Shown: piece by piece, positions 28,793 through 39,316 of the stretch | How the letters are laid out: each line of letters opens with the position of its first letter | How positions within the stretch are numbered: the first letter of the stretch is position 1 | DNA from: Maniola hyperantus | Taxonomy: Eukaryota > Arthropoda > Insecta > Lepidoptera > Nymphalidae | Assembly: GCF_902806685.2 (NCBI RefSeq) | Contig: NC_048547.1 | Location: forward strand, 12,721,196-12,785,195 | DNA: 64,000 nt | Reading direction: 5' to 3' | The notes under the pieces: model-generated | The model's database searches: none | Told to the model about the DNA's origin: nothing | What the model saw: the letters and a program-made list of their open reading frames with translations, nothing else | Translations under genes and position numbers: made by a program

Positions 28793-28973
28793 TATTTCGA
28801 AAGCGATAGTATTATACAGGATGTAACCAGAACGCTAGCAAAAACTGAGCGTTATTTTTTTTTTAAATATTTATTCGAATAAAAAAGATTTTTATTTTAT
28901 TTTATTTAAAAAAAAAATAACGCTCAGTTTTTGCTAGCGTTCTGGTTACATCCTGTATCGCTTTCGAAATACT
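28791..28973. mobile_element. Fold-back MITE with about 70-bp arms
   Basis: AGTATTTCGAAAGCGATA, then (after 7-8 extra bases) CAGGATGTAACCAGAACGC, TAGCAAAAACTGAGCGTTA; the right side mirrors this to TCGCTTTCGAAATACT. A-rich loop. The symmetry continues into what should be flanking DNA. Confidence 0.8.
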
Positions 28974-29237
28974 AAAATAATTTTGATTAAATAAGAACGC
29001 TAAGACGGGCTTCTTACAAACAATTACTTCAAGATTGGAGTCTTGGAGAAATAGAAAATGTCTCGTATCCTATTACAAAGACAGCTAGCTGTTAAAAAGC
29101 ATTTTCCTGTAGATATAAATAGATACTTACATCAAATTTTTTTGTATTTTGAATAGGATTATATTCACCTTATTTAAGCGATGAAAAACTCATTATACTT
29201 TTATGTGTAGATAGGTGAGTACATTATGTTATTTTTT

Positions 29238-29324
29238 ATCTGGTGAGAGGCTTCGGCTGTGACTAGTTGCCACCCTAACCAAAATGTAGTACCACCAAGC
29301 GATTCATTGTTCCTGTACGATGCC
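29238..29324 (+). repeat. SINE E body fragment
   Basis: TCTGGTGAGAGGCTTCGGC, GACTAGTTGCCACCC, ACCACCAAGCGATTCATTG, ACGATGCC. Confidence 0.65.
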
Positions 29325-29337
29325 TTAGGAAAACTGA

Positions 29338-29519
29338 ATAGAGTCTGTCTGTCTGCTAGCCTTTTACCGCCCATCCGTTCAACCGATTTTGACCAAATCT
29401 GGTACCGAGATAGCTTGCAACCCGGGGAAGGGCATAGGCTCTTTATCCCGGAAAATCAAAGAGTTCCCACGGGATTTTTAAAAACCTAAATCCACGATGA
29501 AGTCGCTTGCATCATCTAG
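29338..29519 (+). mobile_element. Helitron, family R, 3' part
   Basis: GTCTGTCTGTCTGCTAGCC, CGTTCAACCGATTTTGACC, GATAGCTTGCAACCCGGGG, then the B2-like end TCCCACGGGATTTTTAAAAA and CATCTAG followed by T. A start of the same family is at 53400-53465. Confidence 0.7.
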
Positions 29520-30590
29520 TATAGAATATTTTAAATTGACCTAAATCGGTTCAACGTTTACCGTTTTATGACTACGGCCAAGTATAATGCCAATAACAAT
29601 TTTGCGAGCAGCGCTTATAAAGTCCAATTTCATCTTCAATACACTTAGCGAATAGCTTGGAATGGCTATAAAATCTACATGAGCGTGCCGAGGAACTTAG
29701 TTATCTCGCGGGATGCAACTTTTAGGGATAAAAAGTTGTCCTTTTACACAGTTTAATAACCAAACAGTTCGGCAATGGAAATAGAAACAAATATTTAAAA
29801 ATTTGCAAAACTGGAGTCGACCTACCCGGTCGCTAAAAGTAAAAAGGTGTAGATTGTTTAGTCTTCTGTTTTTTTACATATTTACGAATTGTAATTTTCA
29901 ATAGAAACATCTCTTATAGCTCAGAGAACCGGTAAAAGCATACATATAAGCAGGTGCAGAAGATTATATCCTATACACTTACGTTACCTAGTGCTACGTT
30001 TCATTATATTTTGAAGACTCTTTCAGTTCATTTCACAGACGTTTAAATCAAACAAAAGTACTTTGATTGATCGCAGATAATTCCTATTATCTGCGTTGTT
30101 ATTATATTATATGTACAACACAGTCAAAAATGTGACAACAAGCCATGCACAAAGGAAATATCAAGGAAGGCGAAGATGTAGAACATAAGTGGCATAATTA
30201 AAGTATTATTAGTGTGAAGAGCGACAAAAGGATTTTAGAAATGCGGAGCTAAAACTAATTGAGATCGAAAGTATTATGCTATGCTTTATCGCCCTGTTGC
30301 CATGGCACTAGTCTCTCACTATTTTTAACCAATCACTACGCATAGCCCAACTGTATGATTGTTAAACTGTGTCATTTATAAGTTTGGTGCGAGCGTTCTG
30401 TGCATCTCAAATTGCATTCGGTCCCGCTTACCGCTGGGGGGTGATTTTGTTACTAACTCAAAAGTGCGCATTGATTGAACCGACGTACTTTTTAAACAGC
30501 TTTGAAAAGTTAGAGAACAGCGCGATTCTGTAATCGCATTTGAGCCACAGACCTACGACAAGACTAGAACTACCCACAGGTACCGTAGAG
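29520..30590. other. Repeat-poor 1-kb stretch
   Basis: No repeat recognised. Mixed composition, with a somewhat G/C-rich part near 30395-30440 (GCGAGCGTTCTGTGC, GTCCCGCTTACCGCTGG). No ORF of 60 codons or more. Confidence 0.4.
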
Positions 30591-31137
30591 AAAAAAAACC
30601 GGTCTAGTCCGAGTCGAACCTCGCTCTTTTAGGGTTCATCATATTTTAGGTGTATTATATTATATTTCTTTAAGAAAAATCCAAAAAATGTTCGTTTGTT
30701 TTAGTCACAGCTTACAAACTGTTTTATAAATCATTGCTTTCAATATTTATTGTTTAAAAACAGTATAATATGGTTCATAATATACCGAAATTTCATATTA
30801 CTAAGTAGTTTAGTTTTTAAGATAGCCCCCGTCACAAAATAAATAAAAATATATTCGTACTCTACTCAATGAGCTCTAAAGAAGACTAGAAAAAAAACCA
30901 GCTCCTTTTCCATGTATGGGGGAGACCACTGAAAAATAATTTAATTGAATTTTTAATCAAATATTCGGTTTTGGGTCAACGTTCTACACCAAATACCAAA
31001 ATTTCAGGTCTGCAATCTGCAACTCATTACGTCTATATGAGCTAGAGACATGTGACACACGTTCAGACAGGCAGACAGACAGCAGAGTGACATTAATAAG
31101 GCCCCTTTTTAACTTTTGGATTATGTGACCCTAAAAA
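30591..31137 (+). repeat. Family A relative, diverged (547 bp)
   Basis: AAACCGGTCTAGTCCGAGTC at the start; GACAGGCAGACAGACAGC, AGAGTGACATTAATAAGGC and TGACCCTAAAAAGG at the end mirror the architecture of family A, but the interior is different. Probably a separate subfamily. Confidence 0.6.
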
Positions 31138-31397
31138 GGTGATCTGCCTTTTACTTCAAACCCATAAACTATTTCAGTAATGGCTAAAAATGTGTAAGTC
31201 AAAATTACGATAAAAGTCCGTTAAAACAGAATGTACTGTTAAAATAATAGTAGGTAGGTGTTTCAGCTAGCGTCTAGCAAGATTGGCTTCGTTAGGCCGG
31301 AACACGTTTTGATGAAAAACATTGCTTGTTAAGTCACTGTCATAGATGTCCGACTTTATTGATCTGTAGTCAGCACAAACTTTGTGCTATAATGACC

Positions 31398-31525
31398 TGT
31401 GATTCGCTAACTCAATGTTCAACGATGAATGATAGCCACTGAGCTCATTTGACATTAGATCATTAGATGGTTTCACATTGCTGTTTCACTGAATGATGCT
31501 AAAATATTTTTTCGTAGAAAACCCT
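31398..31525. repeat. Family I MITE, half copy
   Basis: GTGATTCGCTAACTCAATG, TGAATGATAGCCACTGAGC, TTCACATTGCTGTTTCAC, TTTCGTAGAAAACCC. Compare the two-ended copy at 39533-39709. Confidence 0.65.
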
Positions 31526-31546
31526 CAATTAAAAATAAGTAACTTA

Positions 31547-32087
31547 GGGCCGGTTGTTTCAAACCATTGGTCTTCGTAAGATACGTTCGTTAAAATTTAA
31601 CAGACGTAGACGAACTTTAACATCTGTTAATTTAAGTGCGTTGCTTCATTGTACAAAAACTGTTCGTCATTGTTATTTTGGTTGCGAAACTAACCCTAAA
31701 AATTAACTTACTTCTCCGTATCCTTTTTTTATTTCATTTTAAGTATATTAAATAATATACATAGTTATTAATATTGCTACTTCGCATTTTAAACACTTTT
31801 TCTTTCTTACAAATTCTCTTTCATCTTCAAAAAAACTACCATTAAAAGCTTTGAATTAAATTGATTCCATTATAATTTGTAAATAAAATATTCCGTTTGT
31901 AAGAAGTATGAAGTTACGAACTGATTTGACGATCACCAATGGCGCCAGCACCGGTTAACGTAAACGTAACTTTTTATCGAACGTTAGCGCTAATAGATGC
32001 TGAATCAACGCTTTTTCTTTACTTACGTTCGTTAGCGCCATATTTAAAGGTTACGTGTCCGTCAAAGTTTGTTGAAACAACCGGCCC
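31547..32087. mobile_element. PIF/Harbinger-type element, inverted second copy
   Basis: 541 bp, same termini GGGCCGGTTGTTTCAA and interior as 9542-10070 but in opposite orientation. TTA precedes it; ATA follows, so one side of the target duplication may be mutated. Confidence 0.8.
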
Positions 32088-32124
32088 ATAGTGTCTAACC
32101 GGAAGAAGCAGTGTTGGAATGAGT

Positions 32125-32172
32125 GGTGTCAGATGTCATTCATCCCACTAGGTATACGGACGACATCAAATA
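32125..32172 (+). repeat. RTE-type LINE scrap
   Basis: CATCCCACTAGGTATACGG, ACGACATCAAATACC resembles the coding text for the PTRWTDDIK motif of the 921-1129 copy. Confidence 0.4.
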
Positions 32173-33214
32173 CCATTGGACCACAGATCAAACGGAAGTT
32201 GGTACTGGGGTGCTACGGCCCAAAGGTGACCTTGAATAAATGACTTTGAATTTACCACAGTGGTTTTATGAAAAAAAAATTATGTGACGGAAGTAATTGT
32301 GACGGATATGACGTCATGTAAGCCAATGGCTGCAGCCGCCGAGCCGGCTAAATTAGTCCTCTTCTGAAGTTTTGAAAATCCTTTCCTAGTTAAAATGACA
32401 TGACAGTCAATCTAACAGAGAGGATTTTTAGAAATTCATATCAAATTTCAATCGGGTAATAGAAATTTCACCTTGTGAAATCTAGGCAAAATTTTAAAGT
32501 TAGTAGCAGGATAATGGCCAGTGCCCTCTTTTGTATTAGTGTTTTCTTTGTATGACAAAAAACTGCGGGAAATATCCACCTGTGGTAAATCGTAGTGCGT
32601 TCTTATAGAAATCTATGAAAACATCAACAGGGTTGAAAGGTTGAACAACCCTTCAATGCTTCCGGCATAAAAGGGGTAAAAATCACCCAAGCCATACAAC
32701 GTTTAAGAATAATACTCAACTTTCCTTCGCTACGTTTAACTAAAAAAATCGGCTTTTCTTTTAAAATATTCCTAAGGCTTGTACGAGGCTTCTTTGGCGT
32801 GAGCTTTCTATTCAGAAATGAACTTTATCGAATTAATGTTAGCGTTGAAATTGGTTTGCACGTGTTCTCGTGTAGAAAAGCGTGCCATATTGCATTCTAG
32901 CAACGTTATTAAACACGTGATTGTGCATGTTACTCGAAGTAGGTTAACTGTTAAGTACAGGTTCCGTAGAGAAAAATGATTTGTGTTATGGTCTTTATGT
33001 GAGGTTAGTTTGTAAATAAGGTGGTTACGTTCATACGCTCTTAGATGATAAGGACTACTTAGGAGTGACCTATTACTAATTTGTATGTTAACTAGTGTGT
33101 GTAGTAGAGCGAATAGATACTCACAAGAGAACTTTAGGTACAGAGCTTACCAACCTACAGAGTTGATTGAGTACTATTTTTTGTTCCGAAATTAAATCTC
33201 AAATTAATTAATTA
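32173..33214. other. Repeat-poor stretch
   Basis: About 1 kb with no recognised repeat. A G/C-rich patch AATGGCTGCAGCCGCCGAGC at 32323-32342 stands out. No gene model can be built. Confidence 0.35.
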
Positions 33215-33394
33215 AGAGCCTCAATAGCTCAACCGGTATATGAGTGGACTGAAAACCGAAAGGCCGACGGTTCAAATCTCGCCCGTTGCACTATTGTCGT
33301 ACCTACTCCTAGCACGAGCCTGACGCTTAATTGGAGAGGAAAGGGGAATATTAGTCATTTAATATGGCTATATTCTTTTTTAAAAAAAAAAAAA
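33215..33394 (+). repeat. SINE G, best-preserved copy
   Basis: GAGCCTCAATAGCTCAACCG (A-box), GTGGACTGAAAACCGAAAGG (anticodon arm, loop CTGAAAA = GAA, Phe), GACGGTTCAAATCTCGCCC (B-box), body TGCACTATTGTCGTACC, then an A-run of 13. Confidence 0.85.
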
Positions 33395-33655
33395 TCTAAA
33401 AGGGAAGAAATATAAATGTATGCGTTAAATATTATGTTATGTTACATGATTACTATAAACATATCAGAAGTGAAATTAAATATTAATTACAACGAGCAGT
33501 GGCTTATCGAGAGTTTTACCTTTTATAATAACCTAACTGCAATATTAACTTGATTAGGGCACAATAATTGCTATTGCAACCACTCAATCAAAATGGCGAC
33601 CTAAACACAAAAGGCATTTACGTCGTTAAGTTTCGAGTCAGAACGAGACTAGCTT
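33395..33655. other. Unassigned spacer
   Basis: A/T-rich; nothing recognised. Confidence 0.3.
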
Positions 33656-34013
33656 AAAAAAACCGGCCAAGTGCGAGTCAGGCTCGCGCAATGAGGGTTC
33701 CGTACTACAGTCGTATTTTTTCGACATTTTGCACGATAATTCAAAAACTATGATGCATAAAAATAATTAAAAATCTGTTTAAGAATGTACAGGTGAAGAC
33801 CTTTCATATGATACCCCACTTGATATAGTCACTCACTTCGAAAATTGAAAATACTAATTATTAGTTCATGACCACAATTTAATTTTTTTTGTGTGATCTA
33901 ACCCTAAATTTACGGTTTTCAGATTTTCCCCCAAATGTCAGCTATAAGATCTACCTACCTGCCAAATTTCATGATTCTAGGTCAACGGGAAGTACCCTGT
34001 AGGTTTCTTGACA

Positions 34014-34048
<35 letters not shown>

Positions 34049-34105
34049 AACAAAGTGATCCTATAAGGGTTCCGTTTTTCCTTTTGAGGTACGGAACCCT
34101 AAAAA
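33656..34105 (+). repeat. Family A repeat, full length
   Basis: 450 bp, AAAAAAACCGGCCAAGTGCG to GAGGTACGGAACCCTAAAAA, with an expanded (GACA)n tract of about seven units. Confidence 0.9.
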
Positions 34106-34309
34106 CATCAACTACCCGTATTTATACAATCGACTCAAGGTAAAAAGGCGGCAACTACAAATGCGACAACATTAGAGTTTGCTTTTTACTAAGATAGTAC
34201 ACCGATCGCCATTACTGAAAATATCTCAAGCGATATACTTAGTTTAAAACAAGAAGGTAAATAACAGTACCAAGTCCAAAACAATGTCTAAAGCCCTCTG
34301 TGGTTTGGG

Positions 34310-35667
34310 AGCCGTAAATATGCAAGTCACGTCAGAACTATAACCACCTTGTTACAGGTTCATATTAATGTACAGTCAGCGACAAAAATTGTGAGATGCG
34401 CTATAAATCATCTCAAGTAAGTATGCTGTAATAATAGTTTAAAACACTCCCCGTGGCTGCGGTGCTGTAAATATGCAAGTCACGCAACAACTATAACCAC
34501 CTTGTTACAGGTTCATATTAATGTACAGTCAGCGACAAAAATTGTGAGATGTGCTATAAATCATCTCAAGTAAGTATGCTCTAATAATAGTTTAAAACAC
34601 TCTCCGTGGCTCGGGGGCTGTAAATATGCAAGTCACGCAACAACTATAACCACCTTGTTACAGGTTCATATTAATGTACAGTCAGCGACAAAAATTGTGA
34701 GATGCGCTATAAATCATATCAAGTAAGTATGCTGTAATAATAGTTTAAAACACTCTCCGTGGCTGCGGTGCTGTAAATATGCAAGTCACGCAACAACTAT
34801 AACCACCTTGTTACAGGTTCATATTAATGTACAGTCAGCGACAAAAATTGTGAGATGTGCTATAAATCATCTCAAGTAAGTATGCTCTAATAATAGTTTA
34901 AAACACTCTCCGTGGCTCGGGGGCTGTAAATATGCAAGTCACGCAACAACTATAACCACCTTGTTACAGGTTCATATTAATGTACAGTCAGCGACAAAAA
35001 ATGTGAGATGCGCTATAAATCATCTCAAGTAAGTATGCTGTAATAATAGTTTAAAACACTCCCCGTGGCTGCGGTGCTGTAAATATGCAAGTCACGCAAC
35101 AACTATAACCACCTTGTTACAGGTTCATATTAATGTACAGTCAGCGACAAAATTGTGAGATGTGCTATAAATCATCTCAAGTAAGTATGCTCTAATAATA
35201 GTTTAAAACACTCTCCGTGGCTCGGGGGCTGTAAATATGCAAGTCACGCAACAACTATAACCACCTTGTTACAGGTTCATATTAATGTACAGTCAGCGAC
35301 AAAAATTGTGAGATGCGCTATAAATCATCTCAAGTAAGTATGCTGTAATAATAGTTTAAAACACTCTCCGTGGCTGCGGTGCTGTAAATATGCAAGTCAC
35401 GCAACAACTATAACCACCTTGTTACAGGTTCATATTAATGTACAGTCAGCGACAAAAATTGTGAGATGTGCTATAAATCATCTCAAGTAAGTATGCTCTA
35501 ATAATAGTTTAAAACACTCTCCGTGGCTCGGGGGCTGTAAATATGCAAGTCACGCAACAACTATAACCACCTTGTTACAGGTTCATATTAATGTACAGTC
35601 AGCGACAAAAATTGTGAGATGCGCTATAAATCATCTCAAGTAAGTATGCTGTAATAATAGTTTAAAG
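34310..35667. repeat. 153-bp satellite, nine monomers in 306-bp higher-order units
   Basis: TGCAAGTCAC recurs at 34321, 34474, 34627, 34780, 34933, 35086, 35238, 35391 and 35544: spacing 153 except one 152. Monomers alternate strictly. Type 1 has GAGATGCGC, GCTGTAATAATAG and GGCTGCGGTGC; type 2 has GAGATGTGC, GCTCTAATAATAG and GGCTCGGGGGC. The order is 1-2-1-2-1-2-1-2-1. The edges (34205-34310, 35668-35720) are degenerate. No spacers, so it is not CRISPR. Confidence 0.95.
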
Positions 35668-35934
35668 TGCTGTAAATACCTTGTTACAGGTTTATATTAA
35701 AATTGTACAGTACTTTAAACTATCATTAGCGTTATCAGCGTTAAGCAAACTAATTTGAGAAGTTTTAGAAAATATTATTATCAAACTGCGAGAACTGAAA
35801 ATCAATGGAATATTACCAGTATAGAAAGAAATAAAAAAAGAAAGTAGGTATGTATATTTATTCGTTGTTGGCATCATAGACAAAAACATGCAAATGTACC
35901 ATTTCCATCTCAGCACAATTGAATCAAAACATAA

Positions 35935-36120
35935 TAATAATAATAATAATAAATACACTTTATTTGCACAACCACAAGAAGGATTACATTAAAGAATAAA
36001 AAACACAGACAGAAGGAAGATACAAAAGGCGGCCTTATCGCTAATTAGCGATCTCTACCAGGCAACCTTGAAGATTGGAAAGTATAAGGAAAATTAGATT
36101 GCAGGTGGTGTGTAATATAC
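35935..36120 (-). repeat. LINE 3' end (family L1) with (ATA)n
   Basis: (AATA)n, ATACACTTTATTTGCAC, AAGGCGGCCTTATCGC, GCGATCTCTACCAGGCAAC, GGTGGTGTGTAATATAC. It shares order with 49577-49796. T-rich on the left, so the element reads on the minus strand. Confidence 0.65.
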
Positions 36121-36225
36121 TAATAAACATACATTCAAATCTCTATAATCTCTATAATCTCTATAATATGTATAACGGATAATAATTATCTCTTCTGTTT
36201 ATTAGGCTTCGTTAGGGGTAAGTTT

Positions 36226-36575
36226 GACGACTTCCCTGGCGCAGTGGTAAGCGCTGTGGTCTTATTAGTGGGAGGTCCCGGGTTCGATTCCTGGCAGGGA
36301 TTTGGAATTTTATAATTTCTAAATTTTTGGTCTGGTCTGGTGGGAGGCCTCGGCCGTGGCTAGTTACCACCCTACCGGCAAAGCCGTGCCGTCAAGCGAT
36401 TTAGCGTTCCGGTACGATGCCGTGTAGAAACCAAAGATGTATGGGTTTAATAACAACTGCCATACTCCTTCCAGGTTAGCCCGCTCCCACCTTAGACTGC
36501 ATCGTCACTTACCATCAGATGAGATCGCAGTCAAGGGCTAACTTGTATCTGAATAAAAATAAAATAAAAAAAAAA
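36226..36575 (+). repeat. SINE E, full length
   Basis: GACGACTTCCCTGGCGCAG, B-box GGTTCGATTCCTGGCAGG, GTGGCTAGTTACCACCC, GATGAGATCGCAGTCAAGG, A-rich tail. AAGTT occurs at both borders as a possible short duplication. Confidence 0.9.
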
Positions 36576-36858
36576 GTTACCTTTGCATATTTGGCGCCAA
36601 CTGTACCTAACCGTTGAATATCGCTTTATATTCACAGGTAATAACCTAAAACCGAGCCTTATCCTGAAGAGGTTCCCTGGGAGGCACATTGCAGAAACGT
36701 TGATTATTTATAGGGGTACGTAATTAACGCAGCTGTAATGAATATATTTAAACACCCCTATTATAATGTGGGTATGACAGTTTATGGTCAATATATTCTT
36801 CGCATAACGGACATTCTTTGCTTTCGGTTCGAACCTTAAAACAGTTTTTGTCCAGCTA
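36576..36858. other. Spacer with a short repeat phrase
   Basis: CTTATCCTGAAGAGGTTCCC, TGCAGAAACGTTGATT at 36657-36706 resembles the GAGGAAGCTCCGG...GCGAAACGTGCG phrase at 22020-22055. Nothing else. Confidence 0.35.
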
Positions 36859-36945
36859 GGTGATTCTCTAACTCAGTGTCTAACACTAAATGATATCCAA
36901 CGAGGTTGGTTGGTTCTACATTGCTGCTTCACTGGGTCCCACACA
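36859..36945. repeat. Family I MITE, half copy
   Basis: AGGTGATTCTCTAACTCAG, GTCTAACACTAAATGATA, CTACATTGCTGCTTCAC. A Helitron begins just after it. Confidence 0.6.
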
Positions 36946-36946
36946 A

Positions 36947-37162
36947 TCCCACTAATATTGTAAAGGCGGAAGTTTGTTTGTTGGTTTGTCTTTCAATCAC
37001 GACACAACGGAGCAACGGATTGCCGTGATTTTTTTGCATATGTACCTATAGTAACAGAGATGTAAAGTGACTACAGCCAATTTTTATCCCGGAAAATCAA
37101 GGAGTTCCCAAGGGATTTAAAAAATTCTAAATCCATGGAATGAAATTGCGGGCATCTGCTAG
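36947..37162 (+). mobile_element. Helitron B2, intact ends
   Basis: TCCCACTAATATTGTAAAGG, TTGTTGGTTTGTCTTTC, TTATCCCGGAAAATCAAGG, TTGCGGGCATCTGCTAG; A before, T after. Confidence 0.85.
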
Positions 37163-37203
37163 TTGTCAATAAATAGATGTAACAGCGAATACACGTATAG
37201 TAC

Positions 37204-37462
37204 TTAAGCGACAGATCAAAATGGCAATCGGGTTATGCCTCATAACCCGTAATATGCCTCATAACTCATAAATCGCGGCGATAGTCTCGCCAGCCACCAA
37301 ATTCGATACAACCATATAACCTAACATATAAATGTATGCGACAGGTTGAAATGGAAATCGGGGTATGAGGTGGGGGAACGCCCCGCACGTCACTCGCCCT
37401 ATCCCGCACTGGATTAGCGCGGGGGCTGTGCGGGTGTGCGGTGCGTCCCCGATTGCCATAAT
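37204..37462. repeat. Family L repeat, longest copy
   Basis: GCGACAGATCAAAATGGC, ATCGCGGCGATAG, CCAGCCACCAAATTCG, GCGACAGGTTGAAATGG, AACGCCCCGCACGTCAC, GCGCGGGGGCTGTGCGG. Part of it is internally duplicated (TGGCAATCGG occurs at both ends). Confidence 0.7.
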
Positions 37463-37529
37463 ATATAATATTCGTTTCTCTTCGAAATTAACTTCGAATT
37501 TCGCACAATTTTATTTATCTACGACTTAC

Positions 37530-37739
37530 TCTGACGATGAATCTCTGATGGATTAACCCCGAGGTGATTTCACAAGAATTCGTCTCTCGAAAAAAGCGCT
37601 GTTGACTTTCGATTCCAGCGGTAATGTCAAAGCTATCCTGATTAGAAAAAAAACCGTGTAACTTGGGAATCGCTTGAAGCGCAAAAAGCCATGTTCCTTT
37701 TTTCATCCACCCGGATGCGATCGCAAGCGGATCGAACAT
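37530..37739 (-). CDS. Candidate exon on the minus strand, unknown protein
   Basis: From an ATG at 37739 the minus strand is open for about 70 codons (MFDPLAIASGWMKKG, TWLFALQAIPKLHGFF, then DSFDITAGIESQQRFF) to a strong donor TCAGA|GTAAGT (donor GT complement at 37528-37529). Codon use is more balanced than in the A/T-rich flanks and no known repeat overlaps it. An in-frame stop lies just upstream. I do not recognise the protein, and there is no partner exon in view. Confidence 0.2.
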
Positions 37740-37855
37740 GCGACCTAAATATCGACTCACATATCGTTATGTCTGTCGTGTCAATGCCCTATAGAGCTAC
37801 TAATAGCTTTTTCTACTTATCGTACAGCTGTCAGACATCAAAATAGACGTAAGTA

Positions 37856-38126
37856 AAGGTATGACTCCGAACCACGCTGCACACAGCAGTGCTGCCGCAA
37901 CAGTGCTGTCGCGGCACTACTGGTCCCCATACAATCTCTATAAGCTTATATGAGATTACATTCCGAGCTAGGCAGCAATGTTCCGCTACATTGCAGCCGC
38001 GACATGCTGCCTAGCTCGGAATGTAATTTCATATAAGTTTATAGAGATTGTATGGGGACCAGTAGTGCCGCGACAGCACTGTTGCGGCAACACTGCTGCG
38101 TGCAGCGTGGTTCGGAATCATACCTT
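37856..38126. mobile_element. 271-bp near-perfect palindrome (fold-back element)
   Basis: Left arm AAGGTATGACTCCGAACC, CGCAACAGTGCTGTCGCGG, CCCCATACAATCTCTATAAG, CATTCCGAGCTAGGCAGC; the right arm is its mirror with about five substitutions over about 120 bp. Centre near 37990. The outer pair is AAGGTATGA / TCATACCTT; no clean TSD. G/C-rich compared with its surroundings. Confidence 0.9.
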
Positions 38127-38164
38127 AAGGGACAAGATGACAAAATAACAAGTTTATAATATAA

Positions 38165-38285
38165 TGCATACATTTTGAGATCTCATTCGCCATTTTTGTG
38201 TCAATTGTCATGTCTAAAGTACGATTTTAGTCCTTGAGAGTTGACACATAGAGCTAAAATGAAGAGTGAGATCAAAATGTATGCA
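38165..38285. mobile_element. MITE with inverted ends
   Basis: TGCATACATTTTGAGATCTC against GAGATCAAAATGTATGCA, inner ATTTTTGTGTCAA against TTGACACATAGAGC. The interior resembles 11852-11955. Confidence 0.7.
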
Positions 38286-38430
38286 CTCCAAACTTAATGA
38301 TTTGATCACGTAATTGCAAACATAGCAGTCTCCATCGCCCACTGAGTGACTATGAGCTTTCTTATGATGCCTAGCGACCATGTCTCGGATGCATGTCATC
38401 ACTGGCAACACGAAAAATTATTATTATTAA

Positions 38431-38637
38431 CTAGCGGCCCGCTCCGTCTTCGCACTGGTAGTTATTACAATTTTTGTAGGGATCTCTAATTTTTTTGAAA
38501 TAAAATATAACCTATTTCACTCAAGAATCAGGAGCTTTCTTCTGGTATAAGAATTTTCGAAATCGGTTCAGTAGTTCCAGAGATTATCCCCTACAAATAA
38601 ACTTACAACATTTACCTCTTTGTAATGTTAGTATAGA
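38431..38637 (-). mobile_element. Helitron, family Q
   Basis: CTAGCGGCCCGCTCCGTC to ATGTTAGTATAGA; on the minus strand TCTATACTAACATTAC to CGGAGCGGGCCGCTAG. A and T flank it. The GCGGGCCGC tip is a strong terminal hairpin. Confidence 0.85.
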
Positions 38638-38649
38638 TAACTATTATTG

Positions 38650-38837
38650 AATAAAATGTAATATAAAAATGAATCACCAAATATGTTGGTCATCGCAAAT
38701 CTCGAGAATCGCTGAACCGATTTCGCTAATTCTTTTTTTATAATATTCCTTGAAGTACGAGGATGGTTCTTACGGAGAGAAAAATTTAAAAAATTTAATC
38801 GACTGTTAGGCGGAACGAAGTTCGCGAGGGCAGCTAG
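38650..38837 (+). mobile_element. Helitron, family P
   Basis: ATATAAAAATGAATCACC, CGCAAATCTCGAGAATCG, GAAGTACGAGGATGG, GACTGTTAGGCGGAACG, AAGTTCGCGAGGGCAG, CTAG followed by T. The 5' start is eroded. Confidence 0.75.
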
Positions 38838-39116
38838 TTTTTGATTAAATATTGATGCCAAAATGATTATAATGCTTTTCAATGTAAAGTTGTCTGAACA
38901 ATATTTTGATTCCGTCTCGATTTTCGATACTTGATAACCACAAAGTTTCGGAAGTTCATTTATAAACTGAATGAACAACCCTGCTTCAATTTTCGACTTG
39001 AACTTTACAGATTTATTAACCTAAAATCATAATTAAATTTAACACACAGAGTTGTCAAGTTACTAGAGTAGCAATGTTCTAACAAATAAGAACAACTTGC
39101 AGCCTGCAGGCATAAA

Positions 39117-39316
39117 TCTATATATAAAAGGAAAAGGTTACTGACTGACTGATCTATCAACGCCAGCTCAAACTACTGGACGGATCGGCGTGAAATTTGG
39201 CATGCAGATAGCTATTATGACGTAGGCATCCGCTAAGAAAGAATTTTTGAAAATACAACTCCTAAGGGGTTCGAAATTGTGTAGTCCACGCGGACGAAGT
39301 CGCGAGCATAAGCTAG
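39117..39316 (+). mobile_element. Helitron, family B, intact ends
   Basis: TCTATATATAAAAGGAAAAG to GTCGCGAGCATAAGCTAG, A before and T after. Internal deletion of GGGTGAAATAG. Confidence 0.85.

Noticed and set aside
34310..35667. CRISPR array
   Set aside because: Monomers are contiguous 153-bp units without spacers in a eukaryotic setting.
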